A stretch of DNA of 64,000 nucleotides from Variovorax sp. Sphag1AA (GCF_014192575.1 NZ_JACHYC010000012.1:1-64000); one strand, 5' to 3'; shown: positions 9,305 to 18,581, counted from the first letter of the stretch. Numbers and translations are program-made. Notes: a model not told the origin generated them from the sequence alone.

Positions 9305-10144
9305 ATGAAGTCACGCAACACCGCACCACGCAGCATGAGCGCCATCGCACTTCCCGGCCTCGTCGATCCGCACGACCTTGCGGATGACAGGCAGTTCTCC
9401 ATGAACCTCGCAAGAGGCATGGAGGTGCTGCGCGCCTTCACGGCCGACACGCCCGTGCTCGGGAATCGCGACATCTCCGACCGCACCGGTCTGCCCAAGG
9501 CCACGGTGTCGAGGCTGACCTACACGCTGACCCTGCTGGGCTACCTGTCGCGCGACATGGCGCTGCAGAAGTACCGCCTTGGCCCCGGCGTGCTCTCCCT
9601 GGGCCATCCGCTGCTTGCGAGCATGCAGGTGCGGCAACTTGCCAAGCCGATGATGGAAACGCTCGCGCGCAAGACCGGATGCACCGTGAACCTCGGCGTC
9701 CGCGATCGCGCGAGCGTGGTGTACGTCGACTCCGTGCGCGCCGACAGGGCCAATTCGCATCTGCCAGACATCGGGACGACGCGGCCGCTGCTGGCGAGTT
9801 CGATCGGCCGGGCGCTGATCCTCGCGTCGCCGCCGGCGGAATGCACCGCGATCGTCAACTACCTCAAGGTCCACGACCCCGGGCAGTTCGATGCGCACCG
9901 CGAGGCCTTCGAACACAACCGCAAGCTCTTCGCGAGCGAGGGCTACTGCATGGCGCTGGGCGAATGGCGCAAGGAGATCCATGCAGTCGCCCTGCCCATC
10001 GGACACCGACCCGGAGACCCCGCGCTCGCGATGAACTGCTCGCTCTACTCGCACCGCGCAGCGGAAGACAAGCTGGTCCGCGTGGTCGTGCCGCTGCTCA
10101 AGGATGCGGTGCGCGAGCTGGAAGAGGCCATGCGCATTCGCTAG
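9305..10144 (+). CDS. IclR-family transcriptional regulator
   Basis: A 279-residue regulator. The N-terminal winged HTH (ARGMEVLRAFTADTPVLGNRDISD, RTGLPKATVSRLTYTLTLLG) is followed by the linker YRLGPGVLSLG and an IclR effector-binding domain. It is divergent from the CaiB/acyl-CoA dehydrogenase operon and directly upstream of a Bug receptor gene, so it probably responds to an organic acid or CoA ester used by that module. A palindrome at 9245-9261 is its likely site. Confidence 0.87.
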   Translation: MKSRNTAPRSMSAIALPGLVDPHDLADDRQFSMNLARGMEVLRAFTADTPVLGNRDISDRTGLPKATVSRLTYTLTLLGYLSRDMALQKYRLGPGVLSLGHPLLASMQVRQLAKPMMETLARKTGCTVNLGVRDRASVVYVDSVRADRANSHLPDIGTTRPLLASSIGRALILASPPAECTAIVNYLKVHDPGQFDAHREAFEHNRKLFASEGYCMALGEWRKEIHAVALPIGHRPGDPALAMNCSLYSHRAAEDKLVRVVVPLLKDAVRELEEAMRIR

Positions 10145-10181
10145 CGGGCCACCCGATCCGACACCAATGAATGGAGACTTC

Positions 10182-11162
10182 ATGACATCGTTCCGACCTC
10201 TTCTCGCCGCGCTCGGTAGCATCGCTTGCCTTGCCGCTGCAGGGCCCGCTGGTGCGCAGGGCACCTACCCCGACAAGCCGATCCGCATCATCGTTCCGTT
10301 CCCGGCGGGCGGCGTCGTCGACGGCGTCGCGCGCATCGTCGGACAGGGGCTGTCGTCGAAGTACGGCCAGCCGGTGATCGTCGAGAACAAGCCCGGCGCC
10401 GGCGGCGCGCTGGGCACCGGCGTGGTGGCGAAAGCACCGCCCGATGGCTACACACTGCTCATGGTGTCTCCGAGCCATGCAGTCGCGCCTTCGCTGCAGA
10501 AGGGCATCACGTGGGATCCCGTCAGGGACTTCCGCGGCGTGGCGGGTTTCGGTGTGATCCCGAACGTCATCGTGGTCCACCCGAGCGTGCCGGCCAAGAG
10601 CATGAAGGAGTTCATCGAGCTTGCGCGCAGCAGCAAGGAACCGATGACGTATGCGAGTTCGGGCATCGGCACGTCGTCGCATCTCACGGGCGAGCTTCTT
10701 GCGCAGTCCGCGAAGGTGGAGCTGGCGCATGTGCCGTACAAAGGGCAGCCTGACGCAACCAGCGACCTGCTGAGCGGGCGCGTCAACATGATGCCGATGT
10801 CGACTTCGCTTGCGCTGCCTTACATCAAGGCGGGCAAGCTGGTGGCGCTGGGCGTGACGACCGCGCGTCCCTCGTCTTTGCTGCCGCAGGCGCCTCCGAT
10901 TGCCGATGCGGCCGGCCTGGCTGGGTTCGACGTGGGTACGTGGCTCGCGATGCTGGCGCCGGCGAAGGTGCCCGATGCGATCCTCAAGAAGCTGTCGGAC
11001 GACGTGGCCGAAGTGTTGGCCAGGTCCGACGTGAAGCCGCGGATCGAAGCGCTGGGGCTCGAAGGCGACTTCAGGACCGGCCCGCAGGTCGACGCGCTCG
11101 TGAAGGAAGAAGTGGCCCGCTGGAGTCGCGTCGTCAAGCAGGCCGGCATCCGCGCCGAGTAG
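10182..11162 (+). CDS. Bug-family periplasmic tricarboxylate-type binding protein
   Basis: A 326-residue TctC/Bug receptor: Sec signal peptide (LAALGSIACLAAAGPAGAQG), then the hallmark YPDKPIRIIVPFPAGG and KAPPDGYTLLMVSP motifs and a HVPYKGQPDATSDLLSGR loop. These proteins bind carboxylates or similar small ligands in the periplasm. ATG 10182 is preferred over upstream in-frame codons because it starts the signal peptide and has GGAG a few bases ahead. It follows iclR by 37 bases and likely serves the IclR module. No TctA/TctB permease genes are nearby. Confidence 0.9.
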   Translation: MTSFRPLLAALGSIACLAAAGPAGAQGTYPDKPIRIIVPFPAGGVVDGVARIVGQGLSSKYGQPVIVENKPGAGGALGTGVVAKAPPDGYTLLMVSPSHAVAPSLQKGITWDPVRDFRGVAGFGVIPNVIVVHPSVPAKSMKEFIELARSSKEPMTYASSGIGTSSHLTGELLAQSAKVELAHVPYKGQPDATSDLLSGRVNMMPMSTSLALPYIKAGKLVALGVTTARPSSLLPQAPPIADAAGLAGFDVGTWLAMLAPAKVPDAILKKLSDDVAEVLARSDVKPRIEALGLEGDFRTGPQVDALVKEEVARWSRVVKQAGIRAE

Positions 11163-11184
11163 CGCGGATGCACAAGGCCGACGG

Positions 11185-12609
11185 TCAGCTCGGCATCTGC
11201 GAGATGCCCATCAGGACATAGTCGGTATCACCATTGAGTTCCGGCGTGGTGGAGTCCTTGCGGGTGTTCACCATGACGTACACGTACTTGGTGAATCCAT
11301 CCACCGTGTACTTGAACGCCTTGGCGCGCCGCACGGCAAGCCCACCCGTCTCCTGCTTTTCGAGACCCGCTTCGGTGAAGGCTTGCGCGATGTTCATGTC
11401 GGGCGCATCGCTGGGTCCGCTGGTGGGCGTGAACACGAAGGAGCCGTCCAACAGGAACATGGAGGTGCCCGTGGCAGTGCAGTTCTCGTACTCGATGAAG
11501 TACTGGCCCTGCAGCTCGGTCGGATCGGTCACCGGAACCAGGTCTTCGGCCACGAAGACGTACTGGCTGCGTTGTGCGCCGCCGGTCCACGAGCACAGCT
11601 CGACGGCCCGGTTCTGATCCTTGCTCACGACGCCGACGTACGGGCCCAGTTCCACGCTGGTGAGATTGCCGTTCGAGTCGAGTCCGCCGGTGGCCCATGT
11701 CGCGCCGCGGTTCGGGTCCGGGATGGCCACTGCGTATTGGCCTGCCAGGGTCTTCGCCGCACCGACGCGGAATGCCGTGAGGTTCGGCGTGGTGAACGCC
11801 GTCGCCACATAGGACTCCTGCGTCAGGTCTTCTCCGGCGGCCGCATGCGCGGCGGCCTGCGCTTGCGTGAGGCCGGAGGCCTGCAGCGCGGCGCTGTAGC
11901 TTTCGAGGATGTCGTCGCCCGCGTCGCCCTTCTTTGCGCTGAACGCCGACGTCAGCGGATTGAAGCCATCAGGCAGGGACGGCTTGCCCGGGAGCGTGGA
12001 AAGCGTCGTCTTGAGCTTGGCCAGTGCGTCGGCCAGGGCGCTCGACGTGATCGCGCCGCTGAGGGTGCCGTTGGTCACAGCCGCGAACCAGGTTGCGGGA
12101 TCCTGGTTGCCGAGGATGCCCACGATCAGGTCGGTGAGCGGCGTGATGTTCGCCGTGCCGGGTGCCGCCACCACGGAATGAATCCAGGTCGTCGTCGTGG
12201 TGGGCAGGGCGTTCGCGTAGAGCGATGTGTAGACGTTGTTGACCTGCACGAATTGCACGCGTGCGACGCATGGGTAGTCGGTGCTCTTGAACGTTGCCGT
12301 CCAGACGCCGTTGGCGTCAGTCGTCGCGGAGCCCGTCGCGCCCGAAGCGCACTTGAGTTCCACGGCGCTGCTGGCGATCGGAGAACCCGTTGCCGCCACG
12401 CCGGTCACGGTGGTGGAGTCGGTCTGCGTGGTGGTGGTCGGCGAGCTGGTCGCGACGGGCAGGGCGAAGCCGCCGTTGCCGCCGCCTCCGCATGCTGTGA
12501 TTGCGGCCGCCGTCAGGGCGCTCAGCGCGAGCAGAGCCAAGCGCTTCTTGTTGTTTGCTTTCAATTCCAAGTCCTTTAGATCCTGTGAAGAATCCGCCCT
12601 GCCCGGCAT
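11185..12609 (-). CDS. Uncharacterised lipoprotein
   Basis: A putative outer lipoprotein of up to 474 residues. The signal peptide KKRLALLALSALTAAAITAC ends in a lipobox Cys followed by GGGGN. Next comes a Thr-rich linker, then a region like a bacterial Ig/carboxypeptidase-regulatory fold (VTGVAATGSPIASSAVELKC), then a large region I do not recognise. ATG 12609 adds 15 polar residues before the signal peptide; a TTG at 12564, with AAAGGA just upstream, gives a more natural N-terminus and may be the true start. The gene stands alone, convergent with the Bug gene. Confidence 0.6.
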   Translation of the reverse strand: MPGRADSSQDLKDLELKANNKKRLALLALSALTAAAITACGGGGNGGFALPVATSSPTTTTQTDSTTVTGVAATGSPIASSAVELKCASGATGSATTDANGVWTATFKSTDYPCVARVQFVQVNNVYTSLYANALPTTTTTWIHSVVAAPGTANITPLTDLIVGILGNQDPATWFAAVTNGTLSGAITSSALADALAKLKTTLSTLPGKPSLPDGFNPLTSAFSAKKGDAGDDILESYSAALQASGLTQAQAAAHAAAGEDLTQESYVATAFTTPNLTAFRVGAAKTLAGQYAVAIPDPNRGATWATGGLDSNGNLTSVELGPYVGVVSKDQNRAVELCSWTGGAQRSQYVFVAEDLVPVTDPTELQGQYFIEYENCTATGTSMFLLDGSFVFTPTSGPSDAPDMNIAQAFTEAGLEKQETGGLAVRRAKAFKYTVDGFTKYVYVMVNTRKDSTTPELNGDTDYVLMGISQMPS

Positions 12610-12701
12610 GCCGAGGGGCGGCTTTCAGGCGCGCCATGCGACGCCTATCGGACTTATCGGCTGCTCGGAGCCCGGTTTTAGGGTGGGCGGCCCATTGGCC
12701 T

Positions 12702-13661
12702 CTACTCGACCGTCGCGCCGGACCGCTTCACGACGTCGGCCCACTTGACGCGTTCGGATTGGATGTACTTCGTGAGCTCCTCCGGCGTCGAGCCGATCGT
12801 CTTGACGCCGTCGGAGGCGAAGCGCTCGCGCAGGTCCTTGGATTGAAGCGCGGCCACCGAACCGTCATGCAGGCGCTTGACGATCTCCGGAGGCGTTCCG
12901 CGCGGCGCGAGCAGCGCATACCAGACACCGGACTCGTAGCCCGGCACGCCGGCCTCAGCAATGGTCGGAACATCCGGCAGTGCGGACGAGCGCTGGCTGG
13001 AGGTGACCGCAAGCACCCGGATCTTGCCGGCCTTGATCTGCGCACTGCCGGTGCCGTAGCTCACGAACATCGCTTGCACGTTGCCAGACAGCAGGTCGGT
13101 CAGCGCAGCGCCGCCGCCCTTGTACGGCACGTGGACCAGATCGATCCCGGCCATCGACTTGAGAAGCTCCATCGACAGGTGCAGGCCGCTGCCGTTACCC
13201 GTCGATGCATACGACATGCCACCGGGCTTGGACTTCGCGAGCTTGATGAACTCGTCCAGGTTCTTGACCGGCAGCGACGAGTTGACCGCGAGGAAATACG
13301 GTGCCGAACCGAGGAGCGTGATCGGAACGAAATCGTTGAGCGCATCGTAGTGCAGCTTCGGATACAGGGCCTGGTTGATGGCAAGTTGCGAGGTGAGAGC
13401 GAGCACCACTGCGTAGCCGTCGGCCGGCGACTGCGCCACGTACTCCATGCCGATGTTGCCGCCCGCGCCGCCCCGGTTGTCGATGTAGAACGAACCGCCG
13501 AGCTGCTTTCCGAGTTCCTGCGAGAGCGGGCGGCCCACCACATCGCCGCCACCGCCCGGCGAGTAGGGCACGACGATGCGCACCGGCTTGTCCGGGTAGG
13601 ACGCGGCCATGGCCGACAAGGAAACGGCCAGGGCCGCGAACAGCGAGAGAAGTCTCTTCAT
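12702..13661 (-). CDS. Bug-family periplasmic binding protein
   Basis: A 319-residue TctC/Bug receptor with a signal peptide (MKRLLSLFAALAVSLSAMA), SYPDKPVRIVVPYSPGGGG, QSPADGYAVVLA and HVPYKGGGAALTDLLSGN motifs. The ATG at 13661 overlaps the stop of the upstream lyase gene by four bases (ATGA), so the two are translationally coupled. The receptor probably captures the substrate of that lyase or a related carboxylate. No TctAB genes accompany it. Confidence 0.9.
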   Translation of the reverse strand: MKRLLSLFAALAVSLSAMAASYPDKPVRIVVPYSPGGGGDVVGRPLSQELGKQLGGSFYIDNRGGAGGNIGMEYVAQSPADGYAVVLALTSQLAINQALYPKLHYDALNDFVPITLLGSAPYFLAVNSSLPVKNLDEFIKLAKSKPGGMSYASTGNGSGLHLSMELLKSMAGIDLVHVPYKGGGAALTDLLSGNVQAMFVSYGTGSAQIKAGKIRVLAVTSSQRSSALPDVPTIAEAGVPGYESGVWYALLAPRGTPPEIVKRLHDGSVAALQSKDLRERFASDGVKTIGSTPEELTKYIQSERVKWADVVKRSGATVE

Positions 13662-15157
13662 GATGTTGTCTCCGGGTTCGAAACGATGGGGAAAGATGCG
13701 GTTGCGCCGTCCGCGATCGCCGCGACGGCGGCATCGAGTTGCGCCTCGGCGAGTGACAGGTGCGCGCGGCGCGAGTGCGTCCAGGAAAGATCGGTCGCGA
13801 GTTCTTCGCGCTGCCGGGCAAGCATCCGATCCACCTCCGCGATCTGTGGGCCACCGGCTCCCCTGCGGCCGAACACCATGTACTCGGGGCTCGTGACCTC
13901 GGAGAAGGCTTGCGCGTCCAGTGGAAAGGCCTGCGATGCCATGGCTTCGTAGATGCGCGCGGCTTCGCGATAGGGGATGTCGCGCAGGGCGAGATGGCGC
14001 GAGCGGCCGTAGTCGGTCAGTGCCGACGCGAAATGATGGCCGATGCGGAAGGGGACGTCCGCGCGCTGCAGCAATGCGTCGGCGATCTCCGTCGCCGTCG
14101 AATAGTCGGCATGGACTTCGGCGAGCGCGCGTTCCTTGTCGACGACGAGGCCGCCGAGAACCTTGCGCAAGAGCTCGAACAGGGCAAGCGCGCGGGCGCT
14201 CGGCACGGGGTCGTAGGCGCGGTAGTCGAACATCCCGCTGCGGACGTTGTGCGCCAGCAGCGAGACGGCCTGCATGTCGCCGAGGAGCATGCTGCTCTGC
14301 ACGCGCAGTTGCTCCAGGGCAGCCGGATTGCGCTTCTGCGGCATGATGCTGCTGACCCCCACGAGCTCGCCTCGCTGCAGGGTCATCCACGGTTCGGGCG
14401 CCGCGTATTGCGCGTGAAGATCCTGCGCGAACTGCCCGATCTGCACGGCTGCAATGCCGAGTGCGGTCGCCACCTCCAGACTGGTGTCGACCGGCGCGAA
14501 ATGGTTCGCGTCGTAGGCGTTCTCAACCAAGCCGTCGAAGCCCAGCAGCCATGCGAGACGGTCGCGGTCGAGTGCGAAGCTCGATGTCGTCAGCGCGGCC
14601 GATCCCAGCGGGCCCTGGTTCACGTGCTGGTACGCAGCGCGCAGGCGGGAGGTGCTGCGCGTCAGCGCGCCATCCATGGCCAGCAGGTAGTGAGCGAAGG
14701 TCGTCGGCTGCGCCTGCACGCCATGCGTGTAAGCCGGCACGATGGTGCGCGTGTGCTGCGCGGCAAGAAAAAGTAGCGCCTCCCGGGCCTGCACGAGCGC
14801 ATCGCATTCGTCCAGCAAGCCCGCACGGAGATTCATGCGCGCGATGGTTGCCGAGATGTCCTGCCGGCTGCGTCCGCAATGCAATCGCGAGGCATCGGCG
14901 CCCACGATGGCGAGCAGCTTGGGTTCGTAGTCGAGGTAGTCGGCGGACCATTGCCGCGGCTTGTCGCGCTCGGCTCGGATCAACGTGAGGACGCCGGCTG
15001 CGATCCGGCTGGCGACATCCGGCGACACGATGCGCGCCTCGGCCAGCGCGACGATCGAAGCCTTGTTGATCTGGTCGAGGTATTCGACGGAGCGCCCGCC
15101 GCCGCGGAAATCCGCGTTCACGTCGTGGGGCTCGGCGGTGGGTTGGAGGTTTTTCAT
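13658..15157 (-). CDS. Argininosuccinate-lyase-like enzyme (fumarase/aspartase superfamily)
   Basis: A 499-residue lyase of the aspartase/fumarase superfamily, closest in motifs to argininosuccinate lyases: HCGRSRQDISATIARMNLR, GPLGSAALTTSSFALDR and the superfamily signature SSIMPQKRNPAALEQ with the catalytic Ser loop. Members eliminate fumarate from N-succinyl compounds. Its coupling to a Bug receptor and a divergent LysR regulator suggests a catabolic role on an imported N-succinyl or aminopolycarboxylate compound, as with EDDS lyase, rather than arginine synthesis. That is inference. ATG 15157 is preferred; an in-frame start at 15202 adds a poorly conserved tail. Confidence 0.8.
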   Translation of the reverse strand: MKNLQPTAEPHDVNADFRGGGRSVEYLDQINKASIVALAEARIVSPDVASRIAAGVLTLIRAERDKPRQWSADYLDYEPKLLAIVGADASRLHCGRSRQDISATIARMNLRAGLLDECDALVQAREALLFLAAQHTRTIVPAYTHGVQAQPTTFAHYLLAMDGALTRSTSRLRAAYQHVNQGPLGSAALTTSSFALDRDRLAWLLGFDGLVENAYDANHFAPVDTSLEVATALGIAAVQIGQFAQDLHAQYAAPEPWMTLQRGELVGVSSIMPQKRNPAALEQLRVQSSMLLGDMQAVSLLAHNVRSGMFDYRAYDPVPSARALALFELLRKVLGGLVVDKERALAEVHADYSTATEIADALLQRADVPFRIGHHFASALTDYGRSRHLALRDIPYREAARIYEAMASQAFPLDAQAFSEVTSPEYMVFGRRGAGGPQIAEVDRMLARQREELATDLSWTHSRRAHLSLAEAQLDAAVAAIADGATASFPIVSNPETTS

Positions 15158-15231
15158 GGGAGCGATGCCTTGATGACCGCAATTCTTCGCCTTGCGGATC
15201 ATTGTGTGAAATGAATATTTGGTCGATCATC

Positions 15232-15247
15232 ATTCCTTCAAAGGAAT
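15232..15247. promoter_or_regulatory. Palindrome covering the lysR ribosome binding site
   Basis: ATTCCTT-CA-AAGGAAT is a perfect inverted repeat ending one base before the GTG start of lysR. Its right arm is the AAGGA Shine-Dalgarno sequence, so an RNA hairpin could hide it. Alternatively it is an autoregulatory DNA site. Confidence 0.35.
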
Positions 15248-15248
15248 A

Positions 15249-16193
15249 GTGGAGAAGACCTTGCCAATCACCTTCCAGCAACTCCAGTGCGTGCGCCAGG
15301 TGGTCGAAAGCGGCTTCAGCGTGTCGCGCGCCGCCGAATCGCTGCATACGACGCAGCCCGGCGTCAGCAAGATGATTCGTCTGCTCGAAAAGGAGATCGG
15401 CGTCGAGTTGTTCACCCGGGCCGGCAACCGCCTGACGGGATTGACCGAGCCCGGCAAGGAAGCGCTTTCGCTGTGCGCGCGGGTGCTTCAGGATGCGCAG
15501 GCGCTCAGGCGTCTGAAGCAGGACTCGCCCGCCGAAAGCGAAGGCACCTTGCGCGTGGGGACCACGCACATCCACGCGCGCTATTCGCTGATCGAGGTGA
15601 CGCGCCGATTCCTCGCCGTCTATCCGCAGGTGAAGCTCGAGTTCACGATCGGCCCGCCGTCGCAGATCCTGGCGGGCGTGACGGCGGGCACCATCGACAT
15701 CGGCCTTTGCACGCTGCCGGATACCGTGCCTAAGGGCGTTGTCTCGGTGAAGGCCTATGACATCGACCGGTGCCTGATCGTGCCGCCGCGCCATCCGCTG
15801 TTGAAGATGGCGAAGACGGGGAGGGTGACGATGGAGCAGATCGCGCGATGGCCGCTCATCACCTACGACAGCAGCTTTACATCCGGCTCAGTGGTGCAGG
15901 GTGAGTTCCGCAGGCATGGCATCACGCCGTGGGTCGTGATGCGGGCCATGGACGCCAGCATCATCAAGGCCTACGTCGCGGCCGGCGTCGGTGTCGCCGT
16001 GCTGCAGAAGATGGCGTTCAGCGCAAGATTGGACAAGGACCTGCGCGCCATCCCCGTCGACCATCTGTTTCCATCGTCGAGCGCGATGATCAGCCTGCGG
16101 CGGGACCACCTGCTGAAGAAGTTCGCGTTCGACTTCATCCAGATGGTTGCGCCCGAATGGTCGCGGGAGGCGATCGACGCCCAGCTTCAGTGA
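15249..16193 (+). CDS. LysR-family transcriptional regulator (CysB-like)
   Basis: A 314-residue LysR regulator: winged HTH at residues of about 5-65 (FQQLQCVRQVVESGFSVSRA, AESLHTTQPGVSKMIRLLEK) and a periplasmic-binding-like effector domain. The tone of the HTH and the GTLRVGTTHIHARY segment resemble CysB/Cbl-type members. The start is GTG 15249 with AAGGA directly upstream; the TTG at 15219 is less likely. It is divergent from the lyase-Bug operon, its probable target. Confidence 0.85.
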   Translation: MEKTLPITFQQLQCVRQVVESGFSVSRAAESLHTTQPGVSKMIRLLEKEIGVELFTRAGNRLTGLTEPGKEALSLCARVLQDAQALRRLKQDSPAESEGTLRVGTTHIHARYSLIEVTRRFLAVYPQVKLEFTIGPPSQILAGVTAGTIDIGLCTLPDTVPKGVVSVKAYDIDRCLIVPPRHPLLKMAKTGRVTMEQIARWPLITYDSSFTSGSVVQGEFRRHGITPWVVMRAMDASIIKAYVAAGVGVAVLQKMAFSARLDKDLRAIPVDHLFPSSSAMISLRRDHLLKKFAFDFIQMVAPEWSREAIDAQLQ

Positions 16194-16195
16194 AG

Positions 16196-17146
16196 TCAGA
16201 TGTCGAGCACCAGCCGCGCCGAGAGGCTGCCGGAGCAGCAGACCATCATGGCCTGATTGGCCGCCTTCTCCTCGTGGGTGAGGTAGTCGTCGCGGTGGTC
16301 GGGCGTGCCTTCGAGCACGGGCGTGCAGCAGGTGCCGCAAATTCCCTGGGAGCACGAGTACTGGACGGTCACGCCAGCGTCGAGCAGGGTGTCCAGAAGC
16401 GTTCTTCCGGCCTCCACGTTCAAGGTCTTGCCGCTGCGGGCCAGCCGCACTTCGTATCCGCCGTCGGTGGCCGCTTCCTGGCTGGCGCTGAAGCGCTCCA
16501 GATGCACCCGCTGCGACGGCAGGCCACTGCAGGCGCTGGTGAATGCGTCCAGCATGCCGTTCGGCCCGCAGCAGTACAGATGCGACCCTGCCGGGGCTTC
16601 GCGCACGATGGCGGCGATGTCCGGGCGTGCCATGTTCTCGCTGGTGCAGTGCAGGTTCACCGCCGTACCGCTGCGGTCCAGCGCGTTGAGTTCCTGGAGG
16701 TAGGCGGCGCGTTGTCGCGAGCGCACGGCGTAGTGCAGGCGCCAGGCGCGGCCCAGCGTGTTCAGGCGCGCGGCCATGGCCATGAACGGCGTGATGCCGA
16801 TCCCGCCGGCAATGAAGATCGAAAGCGGCGCGTCTTCGTACAGAGGGAAGTCATTGACCGGTACGCTGCTCGCGAAACCATCGCCCGGCCGCGGCGTGCT
16901 GTGCATCCAGGCCGAACCGCCGCGGCTCTCCGCCGCGCGGTCCACCGCAATCACGTAGCGATGGCGCTCGCTCGGGTCGTTCACCAGTGAGTAGCTGCGC
17001 TGCAGGCCGCCGGGCAGTTGCAGGTCGATGTGCGCACCCGCAGTGAAGGCCGGCAGCGGCGCGCCGCCGGCGGAAACGAACTCGTACGAGACGATGCCTT
17101 CCGCTTCGCGACGAAGCTGGCGTAGCAGCAGTTGCGGCCCGCTCAC
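16196..17146 (-). CDS. Ring-hydroxylating oxygenase reductase (FNR + [2Fe-2S] ferredoxin)
   Basis: A 316-residue reductase of the phthalate dioxygenase reductase/VanB type. It has a flavin-binding domain (RSYSLVNDPSE), an NAD-binding domain (FIAGGIGITPFMAM; YCCGPNGMLDAF) and a C-terminal plant-type ferredoxin with Cys spacing C-x4-C-x2-C (CSQGICGTCC) and a distant fourth Cys (MVCC). It moves electrons from NADH to the Rieske oxygenase encoded just upstream. GTG 17146 overlaps the oxygenase stop (GTGA), so the pair is translationally coupled. It is the last gene of the GntR-linked cluster on this side. Confidence 0.9.
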   Translation of the reverse strand: MSGPQLLLRQLRREAEGIVSYEFVSAGGAPLPAFTAGAHIDLQLPGGLQRSYSLVNDPSERHRYVIAVDRAAESRGGSAWMHSTPRPGDGFASSVPVNDFPLYEDAPLSIFIAGGIGITPFMAMAARLNTLGRAWRLHYAVRSRQRAAYLQELNALDRSGTAVNLHCTSENMARPDIAAIVREAPAGSHLYCCGPNGMLDAFTSACSGLPSQRVHLERFSASQEAATDGGYEVRLARSGKTLNVEAGRTLLDTLLDAGVTVQYSCSQGICGTCCTPVLEGTPDHRDDYLTHEEKAANQAMMVCCSGSLSARLVLDI

Positions 17147-18459
17147 GGCGTGTAGCCGAAGCCGGCGTCCAGCCGCGCGGTCATGTGCTCGGCGTGTTCC
17201 TGCCACGGCACTTCCGCGGGCAGCGTGAGCGAGACGGCGCGCACCATGTATGTCGATGGGTCGGCCACACCCTGCGGCTCGGTGCCGCTGGCCTGCATGT
17301 TGCGCACCGTGTCCAGCAGCAGGCGGCGCGTCATCGCGACGCCGGTGTCGCTGATGCCGAGATGTTCCTTGCTGCGGTCATAGATCGCGGCCACGCCCGA
17401 CTGGCAGGCCGCATCCTGCACCCACAGGCCCGGCAGGCCGGAGAACCACGTCTTGGTCTGCGCGTCGTAGTTGAAGAGATAGCCGTTCTGCCGGTTGTAC
17501 TTGGTCCAGTACTTGGCGAAAGGTTCGGTCGCCGGTCGCGGCTCGAAGGCGTCCTGGCTGGCATGGCCGGTCTCGCGGCCCGCGTGGCCCTTCTCGAACA
17601 GCGCGCGCGACTTGTCGTAGAGCTTCTCCGAGGGGTGGTAGGAGAACATGATGCACAGCGAGTTGTAGTCGTCGATCGGCACCCACGCGTGACCCGACAG
17701 CTCAGGGTATTGCGACTGCGGCGGCACCAACGTCCAGAAGGGCAGGAGGAACTGGTTCACCCGCCAGTAGTTGGTCTCGTCGTCGAGCTTGCGGCGCGAG
17801 GCGATGCTCATGCCGAAGGGCTGGCGCTGGCATTGGAAGGTGGGCCGCAGGTCGCGCTTGGCGATCCAGTCGCTGATGGCGCCCTGTGCATCGATACGGC
17901 CGTGCAGGATCGGCGCGTGGGCGGAGTCGATCTCGCCTTCCACCGCCTGCAGCCAGTTGCATTCCTGCACGCGGAAGCTCACGTGAACGCGCTCGGCAGG
18001 CACGAGGTTCCATTCCACGTCGGGCAGCGGCGGCGGATTGTCCTGCTGCGGGCCCATGTAGGCCCAGGCGATGCCGTTTCGTTCGCGGCAGGCGTAGGCC
18101 TTGAGACGGACCTTGTCCTTCAGCCGGCTCTCTGGCAGTTCGGCCGGCATGTCCTGCACATGGCCGTCGGTGCCGAACTTCCAGCCGTGGTAGACGCACC
18201 GAAGGCCGCAATCTTCGTTGCGGCCGAAAACCAGCGGCGCACCGCGGTGCGGACAGGCGTGGTCCACGAGGCCGAGCCTGCCTTCGCTGTCGCGGAAAGC
18301 GATGAGGTCTTCGCCCAGCAGCCGTACCCGTTGCGGCATGCCGCCTGCAGGCAGGTCGCTGGTGGGCAGGAAAGGAATCCAGTACAGGCGCATCAGGCTG
18401 CCCATGGCGGTGCCTGGGCCGACGCGCACGAGCGTTTCGTTGTCTTCAGGGGAGAGCAT
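17143..18459 (-). CDS. Rieske non-haem iron oxygenase, large subunit (phthalate 4,5-dioxygenase-like)
   Basis: A 438-residue terminal oxygenase. The Rieske centre is CPHRG (Cys69, His71) and CVYHGWKF (Cys88, His91). The mononuclear iron site is in NWLQAVEGEIDSAHAPILH, the typical arrangement of the phthalate dioxygenase/vanillate demethylase single-component group. It should mono- or dioxygenate, or O-demethylate, a ring substrate. It is transcribed with its reductase and starts about 36 bases from a TGGT-N3-ACCA operator (18495-18505). The actual substrate is unknown. Confidence 0.9.
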   Translation of the reverse strand: MLSPEDNETLVRVGPGTAMGSLMRLYWIPFLPTSDLPAGGMPQRVRLLGEDLIAFRDSEGRLGLVDHACPHRGAPLVFGRNEDCGLRCVYHGWKFGTDGHVQDMPAELPESRLKDKVRLKAYACRERNGIAWAYMGPQQDNPPPLPDVEWNLVPAERVHVSFRVQECNWLQAVEGEIDSAHAPILHGRIDAQGAISDWIAKRDLRPTFQCQRQPFGMSIASRRKLDDETNYWRVNQFLLPFWTLVPPQSQYPELSGHAWVPIDDYNSLCIMFSYHPSEKLYDKSRALFEKGHAGRETGHASQDAFEPRPATEPFAKYWTKYNRQNGYLFNYDAQTKTWFSGLPGLWVQDAACQSGVAAIYDRSKEHLGISDTGVAMTRRLLLDTVRNMQASGTEPQGVADPSTYMVRAVSLTLPAEVPWQEHAEHMTARLDAGFGYTP

Positions 18460-18494
18460 GGGGGGCTCCGTGAAATGAGGTTGGATTGGATTAT

Positions 18495-18505
18495 TGGTTA
18501 AACCA
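18495..18505. promoter_or_regulatory. GntR-type operator TGGT-TAA-ACCA
   Basis: Perfect TGGT-N3-ACCA core upstream of the leftward Rieske operon and of the rightward Bug operon. On the minus strand it is preceded by TAGAAT, a possible -10 box ending on the operator's first base. Confidence 0.7.
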
Positions 18506-18581
18506 TTCTAATCTCGAACTCGAAGAAGCGAAAGATGGAACGAAGCATTGCGACTCGGGGTATTACCGGGGAATGATCCAT

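Noticed and set aside
7122..9308. A 728-codon rightward open frame opposite the CaiB and dehydrogenase genes
   Set aside because: Spans two well-supported genes and reads as low-complexity Ser/Arg then Ala/Gly/Arg-rich protein.
11154..11194. Short inverted repeat between the convergent Bug and lipoprotein genes as a terminator
   Set aside because: Only a 5-base stem (GCCGA/TCGGC) with no T-run.
12690..12702. CATTGGCCTCTAC as a further GntR-type operator
   Set aside because: The second half-site does not match ACCA and it is at the 3' end of a gene.
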